The notes: generated by a model not told the origin, from the letters alone. DNA of 64,000 nt from Synechococcus sp. BSA11S (GCF_014224355.1 NZ_VNWP01000012.1:1-64000); one strand, 5' to 3'. Shown: positions 49,018 to 61,192, counted from the first letter of the stretch. Made by a program: numbers and translations.

Positions 49018-49737
49018 ATGGCCACCTCTCCAGCGCCCCACACCGGCGCCAAGCTGGCCGAGAAAGCCGAGGTGCGCGACTACTTCAACAGCACGGGCTT
49101 CGAGCGCTGGAAGCGGATCTACAGCGACAGCGACGACGTCAACAAGGTGCAGCGCAACATTCGCCTGGGCCACCAGAAGACCGTGGATCAGGTGCTCGAG
49201 TGGCTGCAGGAGGAGGGCGACCTGCCGCAGCGCAGCTTCTGTGATGCCGGCTGCGGTGTGGGCAGCCTCAGCCTGCCCCTGGCCCAGCTCGGGGCGGGCA
49301 GCATCGCCGCCAGTGATCTCTCCGAAGCCATGGTGGAGGAGGCCAGGCGGCGTCTGGAGGCCAGCGGGCTCGCCTGCGAGCGGGTGGAGTTCACCGCCTC
49401 CGACCTCGAGAGCCTTCAGGGTCGCTACGACACGGTGATCTGCCTGGACGTGTTCATCCACTACCCCCAGGCTGCGGCCGAGGAGATGGTGCAGCACCTG
49501 GGCGGGCTTGCCGAACGGCGCCTGATCGTCAGTTTTGCCCCCTACACCCCCCTGCTGGCCCTGCTCAAGTCAATCGGGCAGTTGTTCCCGGGTCCGAGCA
49601 GGACCACCCGGGCCTACACCCTGCGGGAGGAAGGGATCGTGGCCGCCGCCGCCGAGGCTGGCTTCAGGCCCAAACGGCGCAGCCTCAACCAGGCGCCCTT
49701 CTATTTCTCTCGCCTGATCGAATTCGAGCGCAGCTGA
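49018..49737 (+). CDS. chlM: Magnesium protoporphyrin IX methyltransferase
   Basis: 239 residues. [19 protein letters not shown] is the ChlM N-terminal block; SAM-binding [15 protein letters not shown], then [28 protein letters not shown] and [15 protein letters not shown]. It methylates Mg-protoporphyrin IX with SAM in chlorophyll synthesis. ATG 49018, 27 bp after nagA. Convergent with the glutamate synthase gene. Confidence 0.94.
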   Translation: MATSPAPHTGAKLAEKAEVRDYFNSTGFERWKRIYSDSDDVNKVQRNIRLGHQKTVDQVLEWLQEEGDLPQRSFCDAGCGVGSLSLPLAQLGAGSIAASDLSEAMVEEARRRLEASGLACERVEFTASDLESLQGRYDTVICLDVFIHYPQAAAEEMVQHLGGLAERRLIVSFAPYTPLLALLKSIGQLFPGPSRTTRAYTLREEGIVAAAAEAGFRPKRRSLNQAPFYFSRLIEFERS

Positions 49738-49778
49738 GTCGAGGCCTCCAACACAGCTGAATCGAATCCTGGGCTGGC

Positions 49779-52700
49779 TCAGGTGGCCATGGCCAGCTTC
49801 TCCCGCTCCAGCAGGCCCACCGTGGCCAACTCGCTGGGGGGCACCAGCACCTTGAAGCGTGGGCGCCACTGGGGCCAGTTCGCCAGGATCTCAGCCGCCT
49901 TGCGGCTGCCGGTGACCTCCAGATGTGCCTCCAGCAGCGGCTTGATCAGCTGTTCCTGCTCAGGGGTCTGCAGGGGATGGACCGACACGATCTCGGGGTT
50001 GAGAAGACCTCCCAGCGCGTCCTCCTCATCGAGGAGGAAGGCCACACCGCCGGTCATGCCGGCGGCCACGTTGCGGCCGGTGCTGCCGAGCACCACGACC
50101 ACACCACCGGTCATGTACTCGCAGCCGTGGTCGCCGCAACCTTCCACCACAGTGCGGGCGCCGCTGTTGCGCACAGCAAAGCGCTCACCGGCACGGCCGA
50201 GGGCGAACAGCTCGCCACCGGTGGCGCCGTAGAGGCAGGTGTTGCCCATGATGACCTGGTTGCCGGGATCCTGGGTGTCAGCGGAAGGCACAACCGTGAT
50301 GCGGCCGCCGTTGATTCCCTTGCCGACGTAGTCGTTGGCATCCCCCTCAAGGCGCAGGTTCATGCCCTGCAGCGTGAAGGCGCCGAAACTCTGGCCGGCG
50401 GCACCCTCGAAGCAGAGATCGAGCCACCCATTGAAGCCTTTGTTGCCATGGCGGGCAGCCACCTCGCCAGCGAGGCGGGCTCCCACACTGCGGTCGGTGT
50501 TGACGATCGGCAGTCGGCGGGTCACCTGCCCGTGCTGCTCGATGGCCGCGAGCACCTCGGAATCAGCCAGGAGCTGATCCTCGAGGATCACTCCATTGCC
50601 ATGGGCCTGGCTGTCATGGTGCAGCCAGCTGCGGTCGTCGGAGCCGGGCAGCGGGGCCAACAGGCAGGTGAGATCAAGGGCGCTGGTCTTGGCCAGGGCC
50701 ACATGCCGGGGGTGAAGAAGCTCCACCCGACCGATCAGGTCTTCCAGCCGGGCCACCCCGAGCACACTCAGCAACTGGCGCACTTCCTCAGCCACGTAGA
50801 GGAAGAAATTGACCACGTGCTCCGGCAGGCCGGTGAAGCGCTTGCGCAGGGCCTCCTTCTGGGTGGCCACCCCCACCGGACAATTGTTGGTGTGGCAGAC
50901 GCGAGCCATGATGCAGCCCTCGGCGATCATGGCCACCGAGCCGAATCCGTATTCCTCGGCGCCGAGCAGGGCCGCCATCAGCACATCCCAGCCGGTTTTG
51001 AGGCCGCCATCGGCCCGCAGCACCACCCGACTGCGCAGACCGTTCTCCAGGAGGCTGCGGTGGACCTCGGAGAGGCCCAGTTCCCAGGGGCTGCCCGCGT
51101 GCTTGATCGAGCTCAGGGGTGAGGCTCCGGTGCCGCCGTCGTGGCCGGAGATCTGAATCACATCGGCATTGGCCTTGGCCACACCGGCAGCGATGGTGCC
51201 GATGCCGATCTCGGCCACCAGCTTCACGGACACCTTGGCGGCGGGATTCACCTGGTGCAGATCGTGGATCAGCTGAGCCAGATCCTCAATGGAATAGATG
51301 TCGTGGTGGGGCGGGGGTGAGATCAGCGCCACCCCGGGCTTGCTGTTGCGCAGCCAGCCGATGTAGGCATCCACCTTGGGGCCTGGCAACTGGCCTCCTT
51401 CACCGGGCTTGGCCCCCTGGGCCACCTTGATCTCCAGCTGCTGGCCACTGCGCAGGTACTCCGGCGTCACGCCGAAACGCCCCGAGGCCACCTGCTTGAT
51501 GGCCGAGCAGGCGCTGTCGCCAGGCACCAGGCCCCTCAGGGTGGGCAGGGTGGCTGAGCGGCCGTCCGCGTCGACGTCGGGCAGCGGGTGGTAACGGGCA
51601 GGATCCTCTCCCCCCTCACCGCTGTTGCTCTTGCCGCCGAGGCGATTCATGGCCACCGCCAGCACCTCGTGGGCTTCGCGGGAGAGGGCCCCCAGGCTCA
51701 TGCCACCGGTGCAGAACCGGCTGCAGATGCTCTCCACACTCTCCACCTGATCGATCGGAAGCGGGGTGGGAGCTGGGCGCAGCTCCAGCAGGTCGCGCAG
51801 GCCCGTGACCGGGCGGTGCTCCAGCAGGGTGCGGTAGGTGGCGAAATGGTCATAGCCGGGGCCGGCGGCGACGGCCGCATGCAGGGCCTTGGCCATCTCG
51901 GGGCTGTTGAGGTGGAACTCGCCGCCGGAGCGGAATTGCACGAAGCCCATGAACTCGAGCTTGGTGCGGTTGAGCTCGGGGAAGGCCTTGGCGTGGAACG
52001 TCAGGGTTTCGTTGGCCAGATCACGGAGGCTGAGGCCCGCCACCCGGCTGGTGGTGCCGCGGAAGGCCAGCTCGATCAGATCGGCGCCGATGCCGATCGC
52101 CTCGAAGATCTGGGCGCCGTGGTAACTGGCAAGCAGCGAGATGCCGATCTTGGAGAGGATCTTGCGCAGACCGGCCTCCAGGGCCTTGCGCACGTTGGCC
52201 TGGGCCTTGGCTGCATCGATCGCCGGCAGCTTGCCCCGCTCCATCAGGGAGCGGGTCTTGGGGTGGGCCAGCCAGTGGCGGGTGGTTTCCCAGGTGAGCC
52301 AGGGGCAGACGGCGCTGGCGCCGAAGCCGATCAGGCAGGCCAGGTGGTGGGTGCTCCAGCACTGAGCCGTGTCGATCACCAGGGAGCAGTGCAGGCGCAC
52401 CCCCAGCCTGAGCAGGTGCTGGTGGACCGCGCCCACCGCCAGCAGGGCCGGGATGAAGGTGGTGGTGGCCGTGAGGCCCTCGGCGGTGCGGTCGGAGAGC
52501 ACCAGGATCTGACTGCCGTTTTTCACGGCCTGCTCGGCCGCCTGACAGAGACGCTGCACAGCGGCCTCCAGGCCAGCTGGTCCCTGATCAAGCCCGTAAA
52601 GGGTGGTGAGGGTGGTGGTGACCAGGCCCTGGTGGGGCAGAGCCTCCAGATCGGATTCGTTGAGAACGGGCGTGGCGAGGTGGAGCACCGAGGCGGCTGA

Positions 52701-54377
52701 GGGCTCTGGCCGCAGGGCCGATCCGCGCCGTCCCAGGTGCATCTCCAGGCTCATCACCAACTCCTCGCGGAGCGGGTCAATCGGAGGATTCGTGACCTGG
52801 GCGAAGCGCTGCTTGAAGTAGTCGTAAAGGAGGTGGGGCTTGCTGGAGAGCACCGCCAGGGGGATGTCGTCGCCCATGCAGTAGGTGGGTTCCTTGCCCT
52901 GGCCGGCCATGTCCTCGATCACCAGATCCAGATCCTCGGACGTGAACCCGAAGGCGGTCTGGTGGCGCAGCAGGTCGAGATCGCCGAGCTGCTGCTCCGT
53001 GCGCCAGGGCTGGGGATCCAGGCTGCGGCGGTACTCCTGCAGCCAGGCGGCGTAGGGGTAGCGGGAGGCCACTTCCTCCTTCACCTGCCAGTTCTTCAGC
53101 AGACGCCCCTGCTCGAGATCCACGGCGAGCATCTGGCCGGGGCCGAGGCGGCCCTTCTCGACGATGCGGCTCTCCTCGATCTCCACCACCCCGGTTTCCG
53201 AACCCATCACCACCAGACCATCGCTGGTGATGCAGTAGCGGGCGGGGCGCAGTCCGTTGCGGTCGAGGGTGGCGCCGACGCTGCGGCCATCACTGAACAC
53301 CAGCAGGGCCGGGCCGTCCCAGGGCTCCTGCAGACAGGCGGAATATTCGTAGAAGGCCTGAACATCGGGTCGTGACTCCAGCTCAGGCTGCTGATGAAAC
53401 GCTTCCGGCACCAGCGTGAGCAGGCTGTCGGTGATCGGCCGGCCACTGCGCACCATCAGCTCGAGCATGGCGTCGAGGTTGGCCGAATCACTGAAGGCGG
53501 CGTTGACCACTGGCTTGAGGTCGGAGGCGGCATCGCCCCAGACCGCATCGAGATGGGACTCGGCCGCCTGGGCCCAGTTGATGTTGCCCAGCAGGGTGTT
53601 GATCTCGCCGTTGTGACCCAGCAGCCGCATCGGCTGAGCCAGGGGCCAGCGGGGCAGGGTGTTGGTGCTGAAGCGGCGGTGATAGACCGCGAAACTCACC
53701 GAGAAGCGCGGATCGCGCAGATCGGCGTAGAACCCCGCGAGCACTTCGGAGCGCACCATGCCCTTGTAGACGATGGTGCGCCCGCTGAAGGAGGCGAAAT
53801 AGAGGTCGTTGGGATCACCCCCCGGGGCGGCCCGCACCATGTCGACCGCCCGGCGACGGCAGCGGAAGAGCAGGGATTCGAGCGCATCACCAGGCTCGGG
53901 GCCCTCCACCAGCCACTGCTCGATGCGTGGAACGGTCTGAAGCGCCAGGGGGCCCAGCACGGAAGGATCCACCGGCACCTCGCGCCAGCCGAGACTGCGC
54001 AGGCCCACCTGAGCGGCCGCCTGCTCGCACAAACGCTTGACCTCCTGGCGTTTCGGCTCCGACACGGGCAGGAAGACCATCGCCAGGCCTCGGCGCTCTG
54101 CCGGTGCCAGGGAGGATTCGGGCCAGACCTCGCCCAGGTAGCTCCAGGGAATGCCGCAGAGCACGCCGGCACCGTCGCCGGAATCACCGTCGCCGCCACA
54201 GCCGCCGCGGTGCTCCATGCAGCCCAGGCCGCGCAGGGCCTGCTCAAGCAACCAGTGGCTGGGCTCACCGCTGAGCTGGGCCAGAAAGCCGACGCCACAG
54301 GCGTCTTTCTCGCCCGCAACCTCCGCAGGTGCCGGACTGTCGCAATGGGGCCAAACAGAGCGGCGAGGAAGAGGCAT
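49779..54377 (-). CDS. gltB: Glutamate synthase large subunit, probably ferredoxin-dependent
   Basis: 1532 residues. Class II amidotransferase domain with nucleophile C27 (KDACGVGF) after propeptide-like residues, central domain, FMN-binding synthase domain (AKVSVKLVAEIGIGTIAAGVAKA, GHDGGTGASPLSS), 3Fe-4S motif around CHTNNCPVGVATQ, and the C-terminal GXGXG beta-helix (GRNVAAGMTGGVAFLLD). It transfers the glutamine amide to 2-oxoglutarate. Absence of a neighbouring gltD and the cyanobacterial setting favour the ferredoxin type (glsF), which cannot be proven without the Fd-loop alignment. Confidence 0.92.
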   Translation of the reverse strand: MPLPRRSVWPHCDSPAPAEVAGEKDACGVGFLAQLSGEPSHWLLEQALRGLGCMEHRGGCGGDGDSGDGAGVLCGIPWSYLGEVWPESSLAPAERRGLAMVFLPVSEPKRQEVKRLCEQAAAQVGLRSLGWREVPVDPSVLGPLALQTVPRIEQWLVEGPEPGDALESLLFRCRRRAVDMVRAAPGGDPNDLYFASFSGRTIVYKGMVRSEVLAGFYADLRDPRFSVSFAVYHRRFSTNTLPRWPLAQPMRLLGHNGEINTLLGNINWAQAAESHLDAVWGDAASDLKPVVNAAFSDSANLDAMLELMVRSGRPITDSLLTLVPEAFHQQPELESRPDVQAFYEYSACLQEPWDGPALLVFSDGRSVGATLDRNGLRPARYCITSDGLVVMGSETGVVEIEESRIVEKGRLGPGQMLAVDLEQGRLLKNWQVKEEVASRYPYAAWLQEYRRSLDPQPWRTEQQLGDLDLLRHQTAFGFTSEDLDLVIEDMAGQGKEPTYCMGDDIPLAVLSSKPHLLYDYFKQRFAQVTNPPIDPLREELVMSLEMHLGRRGSALRPEPSAASVLHLATPVLNESDLEALPHQGLVTTTLTTLYGLDQGPAGLEAAVQRLCQAAEQAVKNGSQILVLSDRTAEGLTATTTFIPALLAVGAVHQHLLRLGVRLHCSLVIDTAQCWSTHHLACLIGFGASAVCPWLTWETTRHWLAHPKTRSLMERGKLPAIDAAKAQANVRKALEAGLRKILSKIGISLLASYHGAQIFEAIGIGADLIELAFRGTTSRVAGLSLRDLANETLTFHAKAFPELNRTKLEFMGFVQFRSGGEFHLNSPEMAKALHAAVAAGPGYDHFATYRTLLEHRPVTGLRDLLELRPAPTPLPIDQVESVESICSRFCTGGMSLGALSREAHEVLAVAMNRLGGKSNSGEGGEDPARYHPLPDVDADGRSATLPTLRGLVPGDSACSAIKQVASGRFGVTPEYLRSGQQLEIKVAQGAKPGEGGQLPGPKVDAYIGWLRNSKPGVALISPPPHHDIYSIEDLAQLIHDLHQVNPAAKVSVKLVAEIGIGTIAAGVAKANADVIQISGHDGGTGASPLSSIKHAGSPWELGLSEVHRSLLENGLRSRVVLRADGGLKTGWDVLMAALLGAEEYGFGSVAMIAEGCIMARVCHTNNCPVGVATQKEALRKRFTGLPEHVVNFFLYVAEEVRQLLSVLGVARLEDLIGRVELLHPRHVALAKTSALDLTCLLAPLPGSDDRSWLHHDSQAHGNGVILEDQLLADSEVLAAIEQHGQVTRRLPIVNTDRSVGARLAGEVAARHGNKGFNGWLDLCFEGAAGQSFGAFTLQGMNLRLEGDANDYVGKGINGGRITVVPSADTQDPGNQVIMGNTCLYGATGGELFALGRAGERFAVRNSGARTVVEGCGDHGCEYMTGGVVVVLGSTGRNVAAGMTGGVAFLLDEEDALGGLLNPEIVSVHPLQTPEQEQLIKPLLEAHLEVTGSRKAAEILANWPQWRPRFKVLVPPSELATVGLLEREKLAMAT

Positions 54378-54509
54378 GGCCCGGCAACAACCTGTCAGGA
54401 AACCGCAGAAGCCTGACGCAAGGCGGCTCCCGCAAGGGTGTGAATTGTGATCCTAGGAAAGTGCGATCAGCGTTAGCGTTCACCACCAACGGATGCGGGT
54501 CCAATCCTG

Positions 54510-56315
54510 ATGCGGTGCCGATCCCTTCGAAGCGGCCTGATCGGCCTGGCGTTGGTGGCCGTGCTGCCGGCTGCCGACACTGCCCTCGCCAGGGCCGAAG
54601 CCCAGGCCCAGGCCCTCCTGGCCCTCAGCCCCGCCCCTCCACGCCAGGAGGGCCAACGGATCGTGATCAATGGACGGGAGCAGAGCGCCCACTGGCAATG
54701 GCTCCCATCCGCGGGGGGAAACCCCGCCCAGGTCTGGCTGCCGCTTGAGGTGCTGCAGGGCCAGCTGGGCGTGGCCAGCAGCACCCGCACTGACGGCAGC
54801 CTGGAGCTGGAGTGGTTCGGGCGGAAGCTGCTGGTGCCCACCAATGCTCAGCGCAGCCTCGACGATGAGGTGGCCCTGGAGGCGGCCCCCTTGCTGCAGG
54901 CGGCTGGGGTCCGCATCCAGACGGACGGAGACCGCCTGCTCCTGGAGATGCCCCTGCCCGGCCTGCTGCGGGTGAGAGCCTCACCCCCCGGCCCAGATCG
55001 CCGGGTGGTGCTGGACCTCAATGGGGCGGCCCTGGTCCGGCAGGACGGCGGACAGGTTCTGCTGGGCCTGCGCAGCACGGCCAACCAGCGCGCTGAACTG
55101 CAGGCGCTCGGCGTTGCGGTCAGCTCCAGCCGGGAGGGGCTGCAGCTGCGCCCGAGCGGCGGTGGCAGGATCCTGACCCTGGGCGGCCCCGACAGGCTGG
55201 TGTTCGCCATCCCTCCGGGTTCCAGCGCCGGGGGAACGGCCCGGACGGATCCGGCCCCACCCCCCCTGGATCCACGCCTTCAGGCCCTGCTCTCACGCAG
55301 CGTCAGCATCGATCGCCAGGTTCGCCCGGTGGGAGCCAGGCGCATGCTGATCAGCAGCGTCCGCTTCGACCCGAGGACCAGTCCGCTCGACCTGCGACTG
55401 CTCACCCGTCCTGACGGGATGCAGGGGCTGACCTCGCTCACGGCCCTGGCCCAGCGGGAGCAGGCCCTGGTGGCCATCAACGGCGGCTTCTTCAATCGGG
55501 TGCGGCGGCTGCCCCTGGGGGCCCTCAAGGCCGAGGGGCGGTGGCTCTCGGGACCGATCCTCAACCGCGGCGCCATCGGCTGGCAGCCCGGCGGTCTGCC
55601 CAGCTTCGGCAGGCTGGTTCTGCAGGAGCAGCTGGTCGACACCAGGGGCCAGCGCTGGCCGCTGACCAGCCTGAACAGCGGCTATGTGAAACGGGGTCTG
55701 GCGCGTTACACCGCCGACTGGGGGAGGGCCTATCGGGCCCTCAGCGGCAACGAATCGGGCGTGTTGATCAGGGGTGGGGTGGTCCAGCGGCGGCTCGGAA
55801 GCGCCGAGCTGCAGCGGGGCATCCCCCTGGGACCCGAGGACACCCTGGTGGTGGGCAGGGCCGGAGTGGTTCCACCCTGGCCCGAGGCCAGCCGGCTCAA
55901 CCTCGCCAGTCGGCCCAGCGACCCGCTCGGTCAGAAGGCCTTCGTGATGGGGGGCGGGCCCCTGCTGCTCCTGAACAGCCGGGTCGTCCTCAACGGCACG
56001 GCCGAAGGTTTCAGCAGCGCGTTTCAGGGCCAGGGCGCCCCGCGCACCGTGATCGGCAGCGATGGACGCCAGCTCTGGTTGCTGACGCTGCAGGGGGTGG
56101 GCCACGCCGGCCCCACCCTGCGGGAGACCGCCGTTCTGTTGCGGCAACTGGGCATGCGAGACGCCCTCAACCTCGATGGCGGTAGCTCCACAGGGCTGTT
56201 TGTGGGCAACACCCAGACGGTTCGGGGGCGGGGAGTGGCGGCCTCGATCCACAACGGCCTCGGCCTCGTGCCCCGCAGCGGGCAGGCGCAGGCCGTGGAA
56301 CGAGCCGGGCGCTGA
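54510..56315 (+). CDS. Secreted phosphodiester glycosidase (NAGPA/DUF2233) family protein
   Basis: 601 residues. Signal peptide of about 27 residues (basic RCRSLRSG, then GLALVAVLPAADTALA). Residues about 55-240 show AMIN-like beta-strand patterns (RVVLDLNGAAL, RLVFAIPPG). The C-terminal domain holds ALVAINGGFFNRVRRLPLGAL, AIGWQPGG, ALNLDGGSSTGLFVG. This family includes eukaryotic N-acetylglucosamine-1-phosphodiester alpha-N-acetylglucosaminidase; bacterial substrates are probably wall or envelope glycans. ATG start; divergent from gltB (132 bp). Confidence 0.85.
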   Translation: MRCRSLRSGLIGLALVAVLPAADTALARAEAQAQALLALSPAPPRQEGQRIVINGREQSAHWQWLPSAGGNPAQVWLPLEVLQGQLGVASSTRTDGSLELEWFGRKLLVPTNAQRSLDDEVALEAAPLLQAAGVRIQTDGDRLLLEMPLPGLLRVRASPPGPDRRVVLDLNGAALVRQDGGQVLLGLRSTANQRAELQALGVAVSSSREGLQLRPSGGGRILTLGGPDRLVFAIPPGSSAGGTARTDPAPPPLDPRLQALLSRSVSIDRQVRPVGARRMLISSVRFDPRTSPLDLRLLTRPDGMQGLTSLTALAQREQALVAINGGFFNRVRRLPLGALKAEGRWLSGPILNRGAIGWQPGGLPSFGRLVLQEQLVDTRGQRWPLTSLNSGYVKRGLARYTADWGRAYRALSGNESGVLIRGGVVQRRLGSAELQRGIPLGPEDTLVVGRAGVVPPWPEASRLNLASRPSDPLGQKAFVMGGGPLLLLNSRVVLNGTAEGFSSAFQGQGAPRTVIGSDGRQLWLLTLQGVGHAGPTLRETAVLLRQLGMRDALNLDGGSSTGLFVGNTQTVRGRGVAASIHNGLGLVPRSGQAQAVERAGR

Positions 56316-56380
56316 AACCGCCTGGCGCAGAGGCTGGCAAGCTGGAGGCCTCCACGGTCACCTTGCGCCAGATCGCCCCC

Positions 56381-56737
56381 ATGCCCAAGGGTCTGACCCT
56401 GCGACTGTCATCCGCGGCGGCGGCCGAGCTCGGTCGACTGGCCGCTGTGGCCGGCACCCCCGGTCTGATGCACCTGGATCTGGTGCCAGGGGGATGCGAG
56501 GAATGGGTCATCCGGATCCGCCCGGGGCCCCTCGCTGGAGTTCCTGTGGCCCGGGCGGATGGCATCACCCTGCACTCCCCGGCGGCCCAGGTGCCACTGC
56601 TGGCGGGTCTCAGCCTGGATTACCGAGGTGACCTCAGCGGCGGCGGCTTTCTGATCCGCTCCGGGGAGGGAGTGCGCTGCTGTGCCTGCGGCGCCGCCTT
56701 CAGCCGATCAGGGGTTCGTGGGACCACGACAAAGTAA
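56381..56737 (+). CDS. IscA/HesB-like iron-sulfur accessory family protein
   Basis: 118 residues. The family scaffold is present: LTLRLSSAAAAELGRLAA, HLDLVPGGCEEWVI with C39, HSPAAQVPLLAGLSLDYRGDL, then RCCACGAAFS with C100, C101 and C103. A-type carriers have one Cys mid-protein and a CGC pair at the end; here the pair reads CAC and has one extra Cys before it. It may carry Fe or an Fe-S cluster. It lies just before the str operon, 53 bp from rpsL. ATG 56381 is preferred over a TTG at 56363. Confidence 0.75.
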   Translation: MPKGLTLRLSSAAAAELGRLAAVAGTPGLMHLDLVPGGCEEWVIRIRPGPLAGVPVARADGITLHSPAAQVPLLAGLSLDYRGDLSGGGFLIRSGEGVRCCACGAAFSRSGVRGTTTK

Positions 56738-56790
56738 GGTGACGGATTGTCGAAAACGGCCGGACGCCCGGCCTAATTCTCCGGCCCTCG

Positions 56791-57165
56791 ATGCCCACGA
56801 TTCAGCAGCTGATCCGCACCGAGCGGCAGCACCTCACCCGCAAGACCAAGTCCCCGGCTCTGCGCGCCTGCCCAGAGCGCCGTGGGGTGTGCACACGGGT
56901 GTACACGTCCACCCCGAAGAAGCCGAATTCGGCCCTTCGCAAGGTGGCCCGTGTGCGCCTCACCTCCGGCTTTGAGGTCACGGCCTACATCCCCGGGATC
57001 GGTCACAACCTTCAGGAGCACTCCGTGGTGCTGATCCGTGGCGGTCGCGTCAAGGACCTCCCCGGGGTCCGCTACCACATCATCCGCGGCACTCTCGACA
57101 CCTCAGGTGTCAAGGATCGTCGCCAGAGCCGCTCCAAGTACGGCGCCAAGGCTCCCAAGAGCTGA
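56791..57165 (+). CDS. rpsL: 30S ribosomal protein S12
   Basis: 124 residues: [57 protein letters not shown]-type decoding-site sequence (the streptomycin region, KPNSALRK) and [18 protein letters not shown]. First gene of the str operon. Confidence 0.97.
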   Translation: MPTIQQLIRTERQHLTRKTKSPALRACPERRGVCTRVYTSTPKKPNSALRKVARVRLTSGFEVTAYIPGIGHNLQEHSVVLIRGGRVKDLPGVRYHIIRGTLDTSGVKDRRQSRSKYGAKAPKS

Positions 57166-57222
57166 TCCCAGCCCTGATCGTCTTCCACTCCTCTCCTTCG
57201 CACCGCCGATCCCCTCAGGTTT

Positions 57223-57693
57223 ATGTCCCGCCGCAACGCTGCTGAGAAGCGCCCGATCCTTCCTGACCCCCAGTTCAACAGCCGCCTGGCCTCGATGGTC
57301 GTGGCACGGCTGATGAAGCACGGCAAGAAGTCCACCGCACAGCGGATTCTCTCCGACGCCTTCGGACTGATCAACGACCGCACCGGCAGCGATCCCCTCG
57401 AGGTGTTCGAAACGGCCGTGCGCAATGCCACTCCCCTGGTGGAGGTCCGCGCCCGCCGGGTGGGCGGTGCCACCTACCAGGTGCCGATGGAGGTGCGTCA
57501 GGAGCGGGGTACCGCCATGGCCCTGCGCTGGCTGGTCAACTTCTCCCGGGCCCGCAACGGTCGGAGCATGGCCCAGAAACTGGCCGGCGAACTGATGGAC
57601 GCCTCCAACGAAGCCGGCAGCGCTGTCCGCAAACGCGAAGAGACCCACAAGATGGCCGAGGCCAACAAGGCCTTCGCCCACTACCGCTACTGA
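57223..57693 (+). CDS. rpsG: 30S ribosomal protein S7
   Basis: 156 residues: [54 protein letters not shown] and [15 protein letters not shown]. Primary 16S rRNA binder of the small-subunit head. ATG start, 57 bp after rpsL. Confidence 0.97.
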   Translation: MSRRNAAEKRPILPDPQFNSRLASMVVARLMKHGKKSTAQRILSDAFGLINDRTGSDPLEVFETAVRNATPLVEVRARRVGGATYQVPMEVRQERGTAMALRWLVNFSRARNGRSMAQKLAGELMDASNEAGSAVRKREETHKMAEANKAFAHYRY

Positions 57694-57746
57694 GCACCCG
57701 CTCTGGGCTGAACGGCGGGCGCCTTCACTCAGATCAGGCCAGCCCC

Positions 57747-57752
57747 TAAACT
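57747..57752 (+). promoter_or_regulatory. Candidate -10 box before fusA
   Basis: TAAACT (TANNNT) in the 102-bp rpsG-fusA gap, 44 bp before the fusA GTG. It may allow extra transcription of fusA-tuf. No clear -35. Confidence 0.3.
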
Positions 57753-57795
57753 CGCGCCCGCAAAATTCGTCGATCCAACACCGGAGACCTCCCCC

Positions 57796-59871
57796 GTGGC
57801 CCGCGCCTACCCCCTGGAACGCGTCAGAAATATCGGCATTGCCGCTCATATCGACGCCGGCAAGACCACCACGACCGAACGGATCCTGTTCTATTCAGGT
57901 GTGGTCCACAAAATGGGTGAGGTGCACGATGGCGCCGCAGTGACCGACTGGATGGCCCAGGAGCGTGAGCGCGGCATCACCATCACCGCGGCGGCCATTT
58001 CCACCAGTTGGAACGACCATCGCATCAACATCATCGACACCCCAGGTCACGTTGATTTCACCATCGAGGTGGAGCGCTCGATGCGGGTGCTTGATGGTGT
58101 GGTGGCCGTGTTCTGCGCAGTCGGTGGGGTGCAGCCCCAGTCTGAAACGGTCTGGCGCCAGGCTGACCGTTACAAGGTGCCCCGGATCGTGTTCGTCAAC
58201 AAGATGGACCGCACCGGGGCCGATTTTCTCAAGGTCTACGCCCAGATCAAGGATCGGCTCAAGGCCAATGCCGTTCCCCTGCAGCTGCCGATCGGCGCCG
58301 AAGGCGACCTGAAGGGAATCATCGATCTGGTGAGAAACAAGGCCATTCTCTACACCAATGATCTCGGCACCGACATCCTCGAAGGTGAGATTCCTGAGGC
58401 CATGAAGGAAGAAGCCGCCGAGTGGCGCGGCAAGCTGATGGAGTCGGTGGCTGAAACCGACGAAGAGTTGCTGGAAGAGTACCTGGAGAATGGTGAACTC
58501 AGCGAAGACCAGCTGATCAAAGGCATCCGCACCGGCGTGGTCAAGCACGGTCTCGTTCCCATGCTCTGCGGTTCCGCCTTCAAGAACAAGGGGGTCCAGT
58601 TGGTGCTGGATGCCGTCGTGGATTACCTGCCCGCTCCGGTCGACGTGCCGCCGATCACCGGCCTGCTGCCCGACGGCACCGAGTCGAACCGTCCCTGCGA
58701 CGACAGTGCCCCGTTCAGCGCCCTGGCCTTCAAGGTGATGGCCGACCCCTACGGGAAGCTCACCTTCGTGCGCATGTATTCCGGGGTGCTGCAGAAGGGG
58801 AGCTACGTCCTCAACAGCACCAAGGACAAGAAAGAACGCATTTCCCGCCTGATTCTGCTCAAGGCGGATGATCGCGAGGAGGTGGATGAGCTACGCGCTG
58901 GCGATCTTGGCGCTGTGCTGGGCCTCAAGGACACCACCACGGGGGACACCCTCTGCGTCGAAAGCGACCCGATCATTCTCGAATCGCTCTACATCCCTGA
59001 ACCGGTGATTTCGGTGGCGGTGGAGCCCAAAACCAAGGGCGACATGGAGAAGCTTTCCAAGGCTCTTCAATCCCTTTCCGAAGAGGACCCCACCTTCCGG
59101 GTGTCCACCGACCCTGAAACCAGCCAGACCGTGATCGCCGGCATGGGTGAGCTGCACCTGGAGATCCTGGTTGATCGGATGCTGCGTGAATTCAAGGTGG
59201 AGGCGAACATCGGCGCACCGCAGGTGTCTTACCGCGAAACCATTCGTGCGAGTGCCAAAGGCGAAGGCAAATTCGCCCGCCAGACCGGCGGCAAAGGTCA
59301 GTATGGGCATGTGGTGATCGAGATGGAGCCGGGCGAGCCTGGTTCCGGCTTTGAGTTCGTCAACAAGATTGTTGGCGGCATCGTACCCAAGGAATACATT
59401 GGCCCCGCAGAGAACGGCATGAAGGAAACCTGTCAATCCGGCGTGATTGCAGGATTCCCGATGATCGATATCCGAGTCACCATGGTGGATGGGTCCTACC
59501 ACGACGTGGACTCCTCCGAAATGGCGTTCAAGATTGCGGGCTCGATGGCCTTCAAAGACGGGGTCAAGAAGTGCAATCCTGTACTTCTTGAGCCGATGAT
59601 GAAGGTGGAGGTCGAGATCCCCGAGGATTTCCTCGGATCGGTCATCGGCGACCTCTCCTCCCGTCGCGGACAGGTCGAAGGGCAATCCATCGACAACGGA
59701 CAGTCTAAAGTCCAGTCCAAGGTGCCCCTGGCCGAAATGTTCGGCTACGCCACTCAACTCCGATCCATGACCCAGGGTCGGGGTATTTTCTCGATGGAGT
59801 TCAGCCACTACGAGGAAGTTCCTCGCAATGTTGCTGAGGCCATCATCGCCAAGAATCAGGGCAATTCCTGA
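57796..59871 (+). CDS. fusA: Elongation factor G
   Basis: 691 residues from GTG. GTPase motifs [21 protein letters not shown], and NKMDRTG; domains II-V follow, including [14 protein letters not shown] and the C-terminal [20 protein letters not shown]. It drives ribosomal translocation and recycling. A standard-length EF-G in its usual place in the str operon. Confidence 0.96.
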   Translation: MARAYPLERVRNIGIAAHIDAGKTTTTERILFYSGVVHKMGEVHDGAAVTDWMAQERERGITITAAAISTSWNDHRINIIDTPGHVDFTIEVERSMRVLDGVVAVFCAVGGVQPQSETVWRQADRYKVPRIVFVNKMDRTGADFLKVYAQIKDRLKANAVPLQLPIGAEGDLKGIIDLVRNKAILYTNDLGTDILEGEIPEAMKEEAAEWRGKLMESVAETDEELLEEYLENGELSEDQLIKGIRTGVVKHGLVPMLCGSAFKNKGVQLVLDAVVDYLPAPVDVPPITGLLPDGTESNRPCDDSAPFSALAFKVMADPYGKLTFVRMYSGVLQKGSYVLNSTKDKKERISRLILLKADDREEVDELRAGDLGAVLGLKDTTTGDTLCVESDPIILESLYIPEPVISVAVEPKTKGDMEKLSKALQSLSEEDPTFRVSTDPETSQTVIAGMGELHLEILVDRMLREFKVEANIGAPQVSYRETIRASAKGEGKFARQTGGKGQYGHVVIEMEPGEPGSGFEFVNKIVGGIVPKEYIGPAENGMKETCQSGVIAGFPMIDIRVTMVDGSYHDVDSSEMAFKIAGSMAFKDGVKKCNPVLLEPMMKVEVEIPEDFLGSVIGDLSSRRGQVEGQSIDNGQSKVQSKVPLAEMFGYATQLRSMTQGRGIFSMEFSHYEEVPRNVAEAIIAKNQGNS

Positions 59872-59910
59872 TCTCTCAACCCTAACCACCACCCCCGATT
59901 CTTTCCTTCA

Positions 59911-61140
<1,230 letters not shown>

Positions 61141-61165
61141 GTCGGAAACGGCCGCCCTGAATCAG

Positions 61166-61192
61166 GGGCCTCCCCCACGATGGGGAAGGCCC
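61166..61192 (+). terminator. Hairpin after tuf (weak terminator or processing site)
   Basis: GGGCC-T-CCCC (61166-61175) pairs with GGGG-AA-GGCCC (61182-61192) with one bulged base. It lies 25 bp after the tuf stop in the 211-bp tuf-rpsJ gap. No T-run follows, so it may attenuate or stabilise the 3' end rather than terminate fully. Confidence 0.45.

Noticed and set aside
47674-49497. Very long upstream extension of the purE frame
   Set aside because: It is antisense to nagA and chlM, both well supported; PurE motifs begin only after 47673.
51588-52700. 370-residue plus-strand frame opposite glutamate synthase
   Set aside because: No recognisable protein features; antisense to conserved gltB sequence.
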